From the NCBI GenBank assembly GCA_018713105.1, contig DVFT01000222.1, positions 1 through 62,396 of the forward strand: a stretch of 62,396 nt of DNA, read 5' to 3'. The notes beneath the pieces are model-generated. The model did not search any database and had not been told where the DNA came from. It saw nothing but the letters and a program-made list of their open reading frames with translations. The position numbers and the translations under genes were made by a program. Positions 22,282 to 29,992 of this stretch are shown piece by piece. This stretch comes from Candidatus Limivivens merdigallinarum. Its GTDB lineage: Bacteria; Bacillota; Clostridia; Lachnospirales; Lachnospiraceae. Numbering within the stretch: the first letter of the stretch is position 1; each line of letters begins with the position of its first letter.

Positions 22282-22986
22282 TTAAAGATGAAGCGTCCAG
22301 CCAAAGTCCCCGTGGTAGATCATCTGCCGGGTCATGCCTCCGTCGATGCAGATATTTTCTCCGGTGATAAAGCCAGCTTTATCAGAGCAGAGGAAGAGAA
22401 CCATATTGGCGATATCAAGGGGAGTCCCCACCCGGCCGGCAGGCTGCTGGAGAGCATCCGCTCCCTCGTAGGATTGAAAATCAGTGTCAATCCATCCTGG
22501 AGAAATGGAATTAACGCGCACTTTCCCGGCAAGACTGACTGCCAGCGCATGGGTGAGGGCGGAAATGCCGCCTTTGGCGGCTGTATAACTCTCCGTCTGG
22601 GGCTGGCTCATGCGGTCCCGGGACGAGGAGATATTTACGATGGCGCTCCCTTCCGCAAAGTAGGGCAGAAACAGCTTGGCAAGATAAAATGGGGCGGTGA
22701 CGCCGACCTTGAGCGCATAATTGAATTCCTCATAGCTGCAATGATCGATTCCCTTTGACAGCGGCAGGGCATTATTGACCAGGTAATCGATCTTTCCATA
22801 GTCCCGGATGACCTTATCCGCAAAACGGCGCAAGGTTTCTTCTTCGGAAAGATCGCCGGTGAAATAGCCGTTGGGCTGCTTGTCTATGATACAAACGTGC
22901 GCGCCATTCTTTTGGAATTCCTCGGCGATGCATTTCCCGATTCCCTGAGCGGCGCCTGTGATTACTGCGATTTTGTCCTGAAACAT
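22282..22986 (-). CDS. SDR family oxidoreductase
   Basis: A 234-residue short-chain dehydrogenase/reductase. The cofactor motif is TGAAQGIG near residue 10, followed by the NNA motif, the catalytic Ser in NISSSRD, the YTAAK Tyr-Lys pair and the SPGWIDTDF segment. A D at the end of strand 2 (IIDKQP) favours NAD(H). It is cytoplasmic. The substrate is unknown. An AAAGGAGG site precedes the ATG. The NUDIX remnant lies immediately downstream. The divergent 205-base gap to the next gene is AT-rich and presumably holds both promoters. Confidence 0.88.
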   Translation of the reverse strand: MFQDKIAVITGAAQGIGKCIAEEFQKNGAHVCIIDKQPNGYFTGDLSEEETLRRFADKVIRDYGKIDYLVNNALPLSKGIDHCSYEEFNYALKVGVTAPFYLAKLFLPYFAEGSAIVNISSSRDRMSQPQTESYTAAKGGISALTHALAVSLAGKVRVNSISPGWIDTDFQSYEGADALQQPAGRVGTPLDIANMVLFLCSDKAGFITGENICIDGGMTRQMIYHGDFGWTLHL

Positions 22987-23191
22987 CCTTGAAAACCTCC
23001 TTTGAAAATAAGAATATCATGGAACGGCCGAAAAAGCCAGACCACTGGAAAGCTTAAAGAACGAGATTTTAAACGAGCATAAAAGATTGACAGGTCCAAT
23101 ATTCAAAGTTAATATATAAAATATGTAAAAAGAGGATATATAAGGATCTGCTAATCGATTTTGAGAAAATATAATTTCAAGGAGAGAAAAC

Positions 23192-23677
23192 ATGGAAATC
23201 AGAAAAGCCGTCCCAAAGGACCTGGACATTATTTTAAAGATGTATGAGGAAGCCCGCCGCTTTATGGCGGAGAACGGAAACCCCAACCAGTGGATCAACG
23301 GTTATCCCGGGGAAGAGGTGGTTCAAAGAGACTTGGAGAAAGGGCAGCTCTATGTATGCCAGGAGGATGATGAAATCTGTGCTGTCTTTGTCTTTTTCAC
23401 AGAGGAGGAGCCAAACTACCGGGTGATCCAGGATGGCGCTTGGCTGAATGATAAGCCTTACGGCACTGTGCACCGGATTACCTCGCAAAACAAGAGAAAG
23501 GGCGCGGCATCCTTTTGCATTGACTGGTGCTTTGCAAAATGTCCCAATCTCCGCATGGATACCCACAGGGACAATCTTCCCATGCAGAGCTTCCTGAAGA
23601 AAAAAGGCTTTAAGCCCTGTGGGGTGATCCAAGTGGAAGATGGGAGCGAACGGATCGCATTTCAGAAAGAAGCTTAA
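23192..23677 (+). CDS. GNAT family N-acetyltransferase
   Basis: A 161-residue GNAT acetyltransferase. It starts IRKAVPKDLDIILKMYEEAR, which is the typical first strand and helix, and has the acetyl-CoA loop region HRITSQNKRKGAASF near residue 95. The ATG follows an AAGGAGAG site. Its last four bases overlap the convergent L,D-transpeptidase gene. Substrate unknown. Confidence 0.85.
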   Translation: MEIRKAVPKDLDIILKMYEEARRFMAENGNPNQWINGYPGEEVVQRDLEKGQLYVCQEDDEICAVFVFFTEEEPNYRVIQDGAWLNDKPYGTVHRITSQNKRKGAASFCIDWCFAKCPNLRMDTHRDNLPMQSFLKKKGFKPCGVIQVEDGSERIAFQKEA

Positions 23678-24597
23678 CTTTTTTGGATGATAATCCGGGC
23701 GTCCGTTTTTAAATTCTTTAAAAAGTAAACCATATCTTTTTGCGGGACAGAGATACAGCCTGCTGTCGGTCCTCCGGTGGAACAGTGGAGGAAGATAGCG
23801 GAGCCTTTGCCCGCAGTTCCTTTTGTGTTGTAGTTCAGGGACAGGGCGTAGGCATAAGCGGCGGGGTAATCGATCAGATGCTCTGCGGAATTCCAGTCCG
23901 CCGTCACCTCATTGGTGGAAACAAACTGATTGTAGTAGGCCGAGGAGCTGTCATCCACCCAATAATGGGATGCATCTACCTGGGTGTAGGCAAAATCCGT
24001 GCCGGGATCGGCTTTCGTACCAAAGGCAACCCCAAAGGAATAATCGCCGGAGGGGGTATTGGGAACGCCTTCCCGATGTGTCCCAACCCCTAGACGCCCC
24101 AGATATCCGGTGGTACGCCGTTTCAGCTTCCAGACGGTGGAGGATTTCTTTTCCAGGAAATAGACCTTTGCCTTGGAAGCGCTGCCGCGGATCAGGAGAA
24201 CCTGGTCAGATTTTTTGTACTGGGAGAGTACGCCGTTCTTCTTGAAATAGTACCATTTGCCGTTCAGGCTGGTCCAGGTGGTGCGGGCGCCGTTTTTGGA
24301 GAGATAATATCTCTGTCCATTGTAGGTCAGCCATCCTTTGTGTGCATAGCCGCGCTTGTTGAAATAGTAGTAGGAGCCGTTGATCTTCAGCCAGGTGTTT
24401 TTGGCATAGGCGCCGTTCTTTTTAAGGAAACGTTTCCCTTTACGGGTGGTTTTTAAAGTTCCGCGGCCTTTTGGCGCCTTCCGGATGTCGGTGAGGTTTC
24501 CGGAGGCGGTCAGGGTGGCAGCCTTAGTGGAAGCCGGTGTAAGGCTGATGACCAGGAACAGGACCAGCAGCAGAAAGAGAAGATGCTTTCGGGTCAT
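23674..24597 (-). CDS. Secreted L,D-transpeptidase with cell-wall-binding repeats
   Basis: A 307-residue secreted protein. A signal peptide (TRKHLLFLLLVLFLVISL, cut near KAA) is followed by about four aromatic glycine-type cell-wall-binding repeats (GSYYYFNKRGYAHKGW, GQRYYLSKNG, GKWYYFKKNG). The C-terminal YkuD domain ends in the catalytic motif HCSTGGPTAGCISVP with Cys as nucleophile. Such enzymes make 3-3 peptide cross-links or attach proteins in peptidoglycan. I chose the start at 24597, with AAGGAGGA 6-12 bases before it; a start at 24627 has no site. It follows the DUF6429 gene on the same strand after a 20-base gap, so they are probably co-transcribed. Confidence 0.9.
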   Translation of the reverse strand: MTRKHLLFLLLVLFLVISLTPASTKAATLTASGNLTDIRKAPKGRGTLKTTRKGKRFLKKNGAYAKNTWLKINGSYYYFNKRGYAHKGWLTYNGQRYYLSKNGARTTWTSLNGKWYYFKKNGVLSQYKKSDQVLLIRGSASKAKVYFLEKKSSTVWKLKRRTTGYLGRLGVGTHREGVPNTPSGDYSFGVAFGTKADPGTDFAYTQVDASHYWVDDSSSAYYNQFVSTNEVTADWNSAEHLIDYPAAYAYALSLNYNTKGTAGKGSAIFLHCSTGGPTAGCISVPQKDMVYFLKNLKTDARIIIQKS

Positions 24598-24617
24598 AGA
24601 AATCCTCCTTATCGTTT

Positions 24618-24890
24618 TTACTTCCAATCATCGATCTGATATTTTTCAAGCAAGGATTTTGCATATTCCTTGCCTGTCTCTGTAAGGTAGACGCTCTTTG
24701 AGCGGGAAGGGTGGCTGCCCTGGCGGATATAATCCTCTTCATCCAGCTGATTCAGCACATCAAAATTATAGCCTTTCCAGGCATAAAAATCTTTGGCTTC
24801 AGAAAACTTTTCCCTTTCGCAAAAGCGGGACAGATAAAGGAGAGCCATGGTCAGCTCTTTCATAGCTTGTTCGGCATCGGTATGTTTCAT
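24618..24890 (-). CDS. DUF6429 family protein
   Basis: A 90-residue protein matching the DUF6429 pattern: a helix with L-A-L-L-Y-L-S, DFYAWKGYNFDVLNQLDEEDYI, then SRSKSVYLTETGKEYAKSLLEKY. The second half looks like a winged-helix DNA-binding fold, with SKSVYLTETG as the wing. The AGGAGG site fits either ATG 24890 or ATG 24896; spacing favours 24890. It precedes the L,D-transpeptidase gene in a probable operon. Its function is not known; a small regulator is possible. Confidence 0.75.
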   Translation of the reverse strand: MKHTDAEQAMKELTMALLYLSRFCEREKFSEAKDFYAWKGYNFDVLNQLDEEDYIRQGSHPSRSKSVYLTETGKEYAKSLLEKYQIDDWK

Positions 24891-25005
24891 CGTCATTCTC
24901 CTCCTCATAAGTGATTTTTGGTTGTATCTCTCTCCTATCCTTTCCTTATCAGAGATTGGAGTACTCCATCTGGAACACTGACAGGAGTTTCGTTGCTTTT
25001 TCTTG

Positions 25006-25037
25006 TACAGTATACTGTATATTTTTCAAATAATCAA
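25006..25037 (-). promoter_or_regulatory. Promoter of DUF6429/L,D-transpeptidase operon with palindromic operator
   Basis: On the minus strand, TTGATT (25032-25037) and TATACT (25009-25014) are spaced by 17 bases. A perfect 14-bp palindrome, TACAGTATACTGTA (25006-25019), is centred on the -10. A repressor bound here would block the promoter. The leader to the DUF6429 start is about 115 bases. Confidence 0.6.
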
Positions 25038-25067
25038 TGACACTGCCGAAAACTCATCTTAAAGTTA

Positions 25068-25081
25068 CGACGTTTACGTCG
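25068..25081. promoter_or_regulatory. MerR-type inverted repeat without adjacent regulator gene
   Basis: CGACGTTTACGTCG has perfect 6-base arms about a TT centre. The flanks (cttaaagtta before, caagtataaggtga after) resemble promoters controlled by MerR-family proteins in Clostridia. No MerR gene lies nearby. Together with the two promoters, this is all I see in the 414-base gap 24891-25304. Confidence 0.35.
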
Positions 25082-25190
25082 CAAGTATAAGGTGAACACA
25101 TCACACATCCCATAGGGAAGCACTGTCAGAAGCTGGTCGTCCCAGAGATAACAAGATTCTACTATGAAATTTCTCCCCGTCCACTCCACC

Positions 25191-25219
25191 TTGCCCCCTC
25201 CGCCAATCTATGCTATAGT
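25191..25219 (+). promoter_or_regulatory. Promoter of gldA
   Basis: TTGCCC (25191-25196) and TATAGT (25214-25219) are spaced by 17 bases, and TGC directly before the -10 gives an extended -10 element. The gldA ATG is 85 bases downstream. Confidence 0.6.
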
Positions 25220-25304
25220 CAATTGTAACAAGTACCTCCCTATTGTTTACAGACCAAGACCACAGGGAGATACCGCAAACCACACTTAACAGGAGGACAA
25301 CGAA

Positions 25305-26405
25305 ATGGCAAAAATTTTAATCGCTCCCAGCAAATACGTCCAGGGATCTGGAGAAATGAGACGTCTCGGAACCTATGCTTCCGCATACGGCAAGAAAGCC
25401 CTGGTTCTGATCACCGCATCCGGTTTCAAGCGCATCGGTGAGACGGTGGAGGAAGGTTTCAAGGATACAGGCGTAGAGCCTGTTTACGACTATTTCAATG
25501 GAGAGTGCAGCAAGACGGAGATCAGCCGCCTCACCAAGATCATGGAAGAGAAGCAGTGTGATATGGTGATCGGCATTGGCGGCGGAAAGATCCTGGATAC
25601 CGCCAAAGCAACCGCTTACTATAGAGAGGTTCCGGTTCTCATCTGCCCGACCATTGCCTCCACCGACGCACCCTGCAGCGCCCTGTCCGTAATCTATACG
25701 GATGACGGTGTGTTTGAGGAATATCTGTTCCTGAAGGCGAATCCCAACCTGGTGCTGATGGATACCGAGATTATCACCAAATCTCCGGTGAGGCTGACCA
25801 TTGCCGGAATGGGGGATGCCCTGGCTACCTATTTTGAGGCACGCGCCTGCCAGAGAAAGGGGGCTGTGACTTGTGCGGGAGGCCTGGGAACCAACGCTGC
25901 CATGGCGCTGGCGGAGCTTTGCTACAATACCCTGATGGAGGAAGGGCTGAAGGCAAAGATCGCGCTGGAGGCAGGAGCCTGCACGCCGGCAGTGGAGAAG
26001 GTCATCGAGGCAAATACCCTACTTAGCGGAATCGGGTTTGAGAGCTGCGGGCTGGCAGGCGCCCATGCCATCCACAATGGTCTCACCGTGCTTCCAGAGT
26101 GCCATCACATGTACCATGGGGAGAAAGTCGCTTTCGGAACTCTGGTACAGTTGATCCTGGAAAATGTGCCGGAGGAAGAGCTGGACGAAGTGGTAAGCTT
26201 CTGTACGGAGCTGGGGCTTCCGGTTACCTTAAAGGAATTGGGCGTAGAGAAAGTGACGGATGAGAAGGTCATGGCAGTCGCCAAAGCCGCCTGTGCGGAG
26301 AATGATACCCTCCACAACATGCCTTTCGAGGTGACGCCGGAAAGCGTGGCGGCAGCGATCAAAGCTGCGGATGCGTACGGACGTTATTATCAGGGAGAAG
26401 AATAA
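25305..26405 (+). CDS. gldA: Glycerol dehydrogenase
   Basis: A 366-residue NAD-dependent, metal-containing alcohol dehydrogenase that oxidises glycerol to dihydroxyacetone in the cytoplasm. The NAD-binding GIGGGKILDTAK motif and the STDAP segment are present. The metal ligands are the Asp in GMGDALATYFEA, His in GAHAIHNG and His in MYHGEKVAFG. Length matches GldA. It is preceded by ACAGGAGGA. It appears to be a single-gene unit, with a hairpin downstream. Confidence 0.94.
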   Translation: MAKILIAPSKYVQGSGEMRRLGTYASAYGKKALVLITASGFKRIGETVEEGFKDTGVEPVYDYFNGECSKTEISRLTKIMEEKQCDMVIGIGGGKILDTAKATAYYREVPVLICPTIASTDAPCSALSVIYTDDGVFEEYLFLKANPNLVLMDTEIITKSPVRLTIAGMGDALATYFEARACQRKGAVTCAGGLGTNAAMALAELCYNTLMEEGLKAKIALEAGACTPAVEKVIEANTLLSGIGFESCGLAGAHAIHNGLTVLPECHHMYHGEKVAFGTLVQLILENVPEEELDEVVSFCTELGLPVTLKELGVEKVTDEKVMAVAKAACAENDTLHNMPFEVTPESVAAAIKAADAYGRYYQGEE

Positions 26406-26412
26406 TTCAGAG

Positions 26413-26455
26413 AGCATCCCTATGGCATTGAGAATTCAGGTCAAGGGGATGCTTT
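26413..26455 (+). terminator. Hairpin after gldA
   Basis: Arms AGCATCCC (26413-26420) and GGGATGCT (26446-26453) enclose a 25-base loop, with a short TTTG run after. It is weak as a terminator but the only candidate after gldA. Confidence 0.45.
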
Positions 26456-26534
26456 GTGCGATAAGACTGGAGACCTGCCTTCTTTCCAGAAAATACAGGA
26501 AAGCAATGTTTGAGGAGAAATAGGAGAAATTGGA

Positions 26535-27155
26535 ATGAAAAGATGGATTCATACGTTATGCGCAGTGATGGTTTGCGCAGCTTTATTGTTTGGAACGATG
26601 CCGGTGTCGGCAGCAGCCGTAAAGACGCCGGCGGTTACCAGTTTGAAAAAAAGCAGCTCGACTTCTGCGACATTGAAATGGAAAAAGGTATCCAAAGCTG
26701 ACGGCTATGTGATCTACCGGAGCACTTCCAGAAGTAAAGGCTACCGTAAAGTCAAAACCATCAAAAACGGAAAGACGGCAAGCGTCAGATTGAGGAACTT
26801 GGAACAGGGCAAAACGTATTATTTTAAGATCAAAGCCTATCGCACGGTAAATGGAAAGAAGAAATACAGCAGCTTTTCTAAAGTAAAAAGCATAAAACTC
26901 CCCAAAGCCGCCAGTTCTTCCAAGGCTTCGGTGATCGGGAATTGGAGCGGCGGCTATCCGATCCGGGTAACCTTTAAAAGCGACGGGACGTTTGAAATGT
27001 ATAAGGTAAGGGTTTATTTTACCGGGACGTACAAGGTAAGCAGAAACCAGATCAAGCTTACCTATATGGGCTATACAGAGACCTTCCGCCTGACTTCCAA
27101 AAACGGTAAGAAAGCCATCGTAACGCCAGGCAACGGAACTATGTACCGGGACTGA
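26535..27155 (+). CDS. Secreted fibronectin type III domain protein
   Basis: A 206-residue exported protein. The signal peptide (KRWIHTLCAVMVCAALLFG) ends near VSA-AAV. Residues about 35-125 form an FN3 domain (TSATLKWKKVSKADGYVIYRS, GKTYYFKIKAYRTVNGKK). The C-terminal 75 residues (GNWSG, VTFKSDGTFEMYKV, TGTYKVSRNQIKL) look like a small lipocalin-type beta barrel. No sorting motif or wall-binding repeat is seen. The start is preceded by a weak GGAGAAA site. Function unknown; surface binding is a guess. Confidence 0.8.
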   Translation: MKRWIHTLCAVMVCAALLFGTMPVSAAAVKTPAVTSLKKSSSTSATLKWKKVSKADGYVIYRSTSRSKGYRKVKTIKNGKTASVRLRNLEQGKTYYFKIKAYRTVNGKKKYSSFSKVKSIKLPKAASSSKASVIGNWSGGYPIRVTFKSDGTFEMYKVRVYFTGTYKVSRNQIKLTYMGYTETFRLTSKNGKKAIVTPGNGTMYRD

Positions 27156-27178
27156 GAGATGGGAAGGAGGTTCGGCAG

Positions 27179-27721
27179 TCAAGCGACAGGGATGGAAGAT
27201 GAAAGTCCCTTCCTCATCACAAAATTCTCAAGCCCAATTCCCTCACGTTCTACAGTCTGTTTTTTACAGAGGGTATATCCATATTTTTCAAAAAATCCCT
27301 TTGCGGTAATCGATGCGTGTACCTCGATTTCGGCACATCCTACCGAACGCGCATGAGATTCCAGTTTTTCTAAAATACGGGAGGCGATGCCTTTTCCCTG
27401 GAAATCTTTGTGGACATACAGGTGGTCCAGATAGCCGTTGTCGTCGATATTTCCATATCCCACGATCTGCCCTTTCGTTTCCAAAGAAGATGCGGGGGCA
27501 GACGCTCCGAAAATAGGTTGCTGTATTTCGGCAGGCCTTTCAGCTACAACGGTATAGAGGGAAGAAAAATGTTCTAATTGCGATTCCAGTCTTTTCCTCC
27601 CGTTGCTCCAGACACGGATCTGGTCGGCGTTGTAGTCACGGCAATTTACAGAACGGATGGTGTTTTGGAATAAGTCCAGGATTTCAGGAAAATCCGATGG
27701 ACAAAATTTTCTCAGGATCAT
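27179..27721 (-). CDS. GNAT family N-acetyltransferase
   Basis: A 180-residue acetyltransferase. Typical elements are the N-terminal ILRKFCPSDFPEILDLF, the core strand GYLDHLYVHKDFQGKGIASRILEKLE with the Q/R-x-x-G-x-G/A acetyl-CoA loop, and FFEKYGY near the C-terminus. I chose the ATG at 27721, preceded by AAGGAG; a start much further upstream at 27886 would add an unrelated leader. Substrate unknown. It converges with the FN3 gene. Confidence 0.85.
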   Translation of the reverse strand: MILRKFCPSDFPEILDLFQNTIRSVNCRDYNADQIRVWSNGRKRLESQLEHFSSLYTVVAERPAEIQQPIFGASAPASSLETKGQIVGYGNIDDNGYLDHLYVHKDFQGKGIASRILEKLESHARSVGCAEIEVHASITAKGFFEKYGYTLCKKQTVEREGIGLENFVMRKGLSSSIPVA

Positions 27722-27918
27722 GGGGAATACTCCTTGGGTGAAAATGTCTGAAGAAAGTATATCACAGATCTTAAACTTAGTACAGAGATGACCTGAATCA
27801 GCTGCTTTTTTGGATTTTGGATAAAATCTCCAGGAAAGAGGCGTACCGAAACAGAAAAATATAATGGATGACAGAGGCGCGGACACTGAAAAAACAGATG
27901 GAGAAAGGATGGAGCAAC

Positions 27919-28980
27919 ATGGAATTTTTTGAGGGAAATATAGAGGGTCTGCCGGAGGAATTTCACCTTTTGGCAGAGGTATTTGAAGCCCAGGTCTTTG
28001 AGTTCCAGATGAAGAAGCGGCCGGACGGAACGGAAGACTGCTGGATCCCCTATTTGATGAATGATGCGGTAGAATGCTGCCTGTGCCTTAGAAACTGCAG
28101 ATTCAGAGGCGAGTATCAGGGAGAGGGGGAGGCATTTGCACGGCTTACCAGGGAGGAGGAGCAGTATCTCTTGGTTGTCCGGAAGAATAGGGACAGTACA
28201 GCATCCTTCTGGTTTCAAAGGATTGAGATCAAGTCCCGATTTTATCGTTACCATGAGATCGGTCACTTTTGGGTAACGGGACAGGAGCAGTGGAGAAGGC
28301 TGGTCTATCTTGTGGGGACGGTCTATGAAAAACGTCAATATCTGGGTGAGAATGCCGTCAACGGCAAGGAAAAGGAGTTCCTGGAGCTGATCACGTTTCC
28401 ACCCTTCCGTGCCTACTCACCGATCCAGGAATCTTTAAAAGAACGCTACCCTGAGACGAAGGGCGGGCTGCGTACGATGGAACGGCTAAGTGAGGAAGCA
28501 GGGGATGGGGGATACCGCCTTTTGCTTCATATATACCGGCGGATACCTGTGCCATTGGTGAGCTGGTGGCTGAAACGGCGCCTGAATTCACCCAAGAGGC
28601 AGAAACTGTATGAGACGCTTTTGGACTGGATTGAGAGAGCATCCATGGAATATCCGGAAAGGCAGTATGAAGGCAGCCTGAATGAAGAACGGCAAAAAGC
28701 CAGGAAGGATACGGAGAAAACCATTCGGGACGCCGGATTTTCCGGGACATTTCCGTGGTTTCAAAAAGGGAGTTTGGGAATCACTGTGATGGAGGAGCAT
28801 CCCTTTACCATCCTGGAGTCGGACGGTTATGGATTCAGGATGCAGTATATGGTTTCCCTGGTGGAAAAAGGCGAGAACCGAAGAGACGGAGGGTTCTTTT
28901 CGGGAAAGAGGAGGAAGGGATGGATTGAAAAAGACCTGTCCTTTTTACAGGAGAAAAGCTGCACTAGGAATCAAAAATAA
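27919..28980 (+). CDS. DUF3878 family protein
   Basis: A 353-residue soluble protein whose pattern I recognise as DUF3878, found mainly in Lachnospiraceae. Key segments are RYHEIGHFWVTGQEQWRRLVY, FPPFRAYSPIQESL and HPFTILESDGYGFRMQYMVS. No catalytic motif is obvious; the His-Glu...His of YHEIGH is not a standard metalloprotease arrangement. The start at 27919 is supported by AAAGGATGGAG; ATGs at 27868 and 27898 are in frame. No partner gene is evident. Function unknown. Confidence 0.7.
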   Translation: MEFFEGNIEGLPEEFHLLAEVFEAQVFEFQMKKRPDGTEDCWIPYLMNDAVECCLCLRNCRFRGEYQGEGEAFARLTREEEQYLLVVRKNRDSTASFWFQRIEIKSRFYRYHEIGHFWVTGQEQWRRLVYLVGTVYEKRQYLGENAVNGKEKEFLELITFPPFRAYSPIQESLKERYPETKGGLRTMERLSEEAGDGGYRLLLHIYRRIPVPLVSWWLKRRLNSPKRQKLYETLLDWIERASMEYPERQYEGSLNEERQKARKDTEKTIRDAGFSGTFPWFQKGSLGITVMEEHPFTILESDGYGFRMQYMVSLVEKGENRRDGGFFSGKRRKGWIEKDLSFLQEKSCTRNQK

Positions 28981-28992
28981 CAGAAAAAACGG

Positions 28993-29050
28993 TTGACAGA
29001 TCTAAGGTGAAGAGATATATTTGTCTTAACAAGAGATAAATATATCTCTT
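28993..29050 (+). promoter_or_regulatory. Promoter with repeated operator half-sites before DUF3796-HTH operon
   Basis: TTGACA (28993-28998) and TATATT (29016-29021) are spaced by 17 bases. Perfect 13-base arms AAGAGATATATTT (29010-29022) and AAATATATCTCTT (29038-29050) overlap the -10. A third half-site, AAGAGATAA, lies between them at 29031-29039. The small HTH protein encoded in the operon probably represses itself here. Confidence 0.65.
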
Positions 29051-29118
29051 TTGCGTTGTAAGGGCTCTTTCATGATCGAATCATTTTCCGTGATACGGAA
29101 CAAGGAGGAAGGACAAAT

Positions 29119-29784
29119 ATGAAACAGAAAAAGAATGTGGCAAAAGGAATCGGACTGGTTGTCTTCCTGATTCTGGAATTTGCGGCCGTAGGGTATGACG
29201 CCCTGTTTAACGAATCCAGGATCATACACCCCATTGACTTTGCAACCTATCAGTTCAGACCCACAGATGCCCCGCTTCTTTTGGCGACGTTGATGCTGGT
29301 GATCTATGTGGTCTGTCTGGCGTTTAGCGCTGTTATTTTAGGGCTTAGGAAGGGAAAAACCGGGGAAGGGGCTGATGGCGGGCAAAGGATCACCCGGAAA
29401 CTGAACCCGGCTTATGGATGGCTGGGAATCACAGGATTCTTAGGCTTCCTTGGCATTCCGGTCTATCTCATGGAACAGCATGTGTGGCCTTTTTTCTTCT
29501 TTATCTTCTTTGGCTTTTTCGGATTTTTCTATGAAGCGAAGATGAGTGAAACACTGATGGATGAATGCTTTCTGGAAGAAAAAAGGAGGGCGCAGCTTAC
29601 GGCATACAAGACTGGATTCGGGTTATTCTGGATCGTGACCTGGGTTATCGCTGTGGTAGGAAACCGTTTCAGCACGGATGTGATAGCGCTCATTTTCAGC
29701 ATCTCTTCTCCGCTGATCATCGCATTGGTGATGTTTCTGAACCATTATCTGGTCTACAAATACGATACGGAGGAAGTGAATTAG
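29119..29784 (+). CDS. DUF3796 family membrane protein
   Basis: A 221-residue integral membrane protein. An N-terminal span (GIGLVVFLILEFAAVGYDAL) and a second (LLLATLMLVIYVVCLAFSAVI) precede the DUF3796 core KLNPAYGWLGITGFLGFLGI, the FFFFIFFGFFGFFYEAKMS run and two further C-terminal spans. DUF3796 proteins are commonly encoded beside a short HTH regulator, as here. An AAGGAGGAAGG site precedes the ATG. Function unknown. Confidence 0.78.
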   Translation: MKQKKNVAKGIGLVVFLILEFAAVGYDALFNESRIIHPIDFATYQFRPTDAPLLLATLMLVIYVVCLAFSAVILGLRKGKTGEGADGGQRITRKLNPAYGWLGITGFLGFLGIPVYLMEQHVWPFFFFIFFGFFGFFYEAKMSETLMDECFLEEKRRAQLTAYKTGFGLFWIVTWVIAVVGNRFSTDVIALIFSISSPLIIALVMFLNHYLVYKYDTEEVN

Positions 29785-29992
29785 AAATGGGGTAGAAGGT
29801 TTTACCTGTAATCTGAAGAAATACCGCCAGCTAAAAGGTTATACACAGGAACAGCTTGCCGGGATGGTGGGCGTCCGGAGAGAGACCATCATGCGGCTGG
29901 AAAAAGCCCAGTATAATCCATCGCTGAAATTGGCGATCGATATTTCCAGGGCAGTGGAAACACCAATCGAAGAATTGTTTATTTTTAAATGA
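29780..29992 (+). CDS. Small XRE-type HTH regulator with apparent ATT start
   Basis: A 70-residue Cro/C1-type regulator: NLKKYRQLKGYTQEQLAGMV is followed by GVRRETIMRLEKAQYNPSL and a tail PIEELFIFK. The whole fold is present only if translation starts at ATT (29780-29782), overlapping the upstream TAG. A GGAGG site lies 6 bases before that ATT. No ATG, GTG or TTG occurs in frame before the first helix; the first in-frame ATG would remove half the domain. In related operons the equivalent overlap is usually ATGA. This protein likely controls the operon through the inverted repeat at 29010-29050. The last 8 bases overlap the convergent DUF1848 gene. Confidence 0.75.
   Translation: MRNGVEGFTCNLKKYRQLKGYTQEQLAGMVGVRRETIMRLEKAQYNPSLKLAIDISRAVETPIEELFIFK

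Noticed and set aside
22210-22758. 182-codon plus-strand frame
   Set aside because: Runs antisense to the SDR gene, whose motifs are complete.
24238-24460. Tandem DNA repeats in the L,D-transpeptidase gene
   Set aside because: They encode ordinary cell-wall-binding repeats and are not a CRISPR or mobile element.
29010-29050. Terminator of the DUF3878 gene
   Set aside because: The 13-base arms overlap the -10 of a good promoter and the stem is AT-rich, so an operator fits better, although both are possible.
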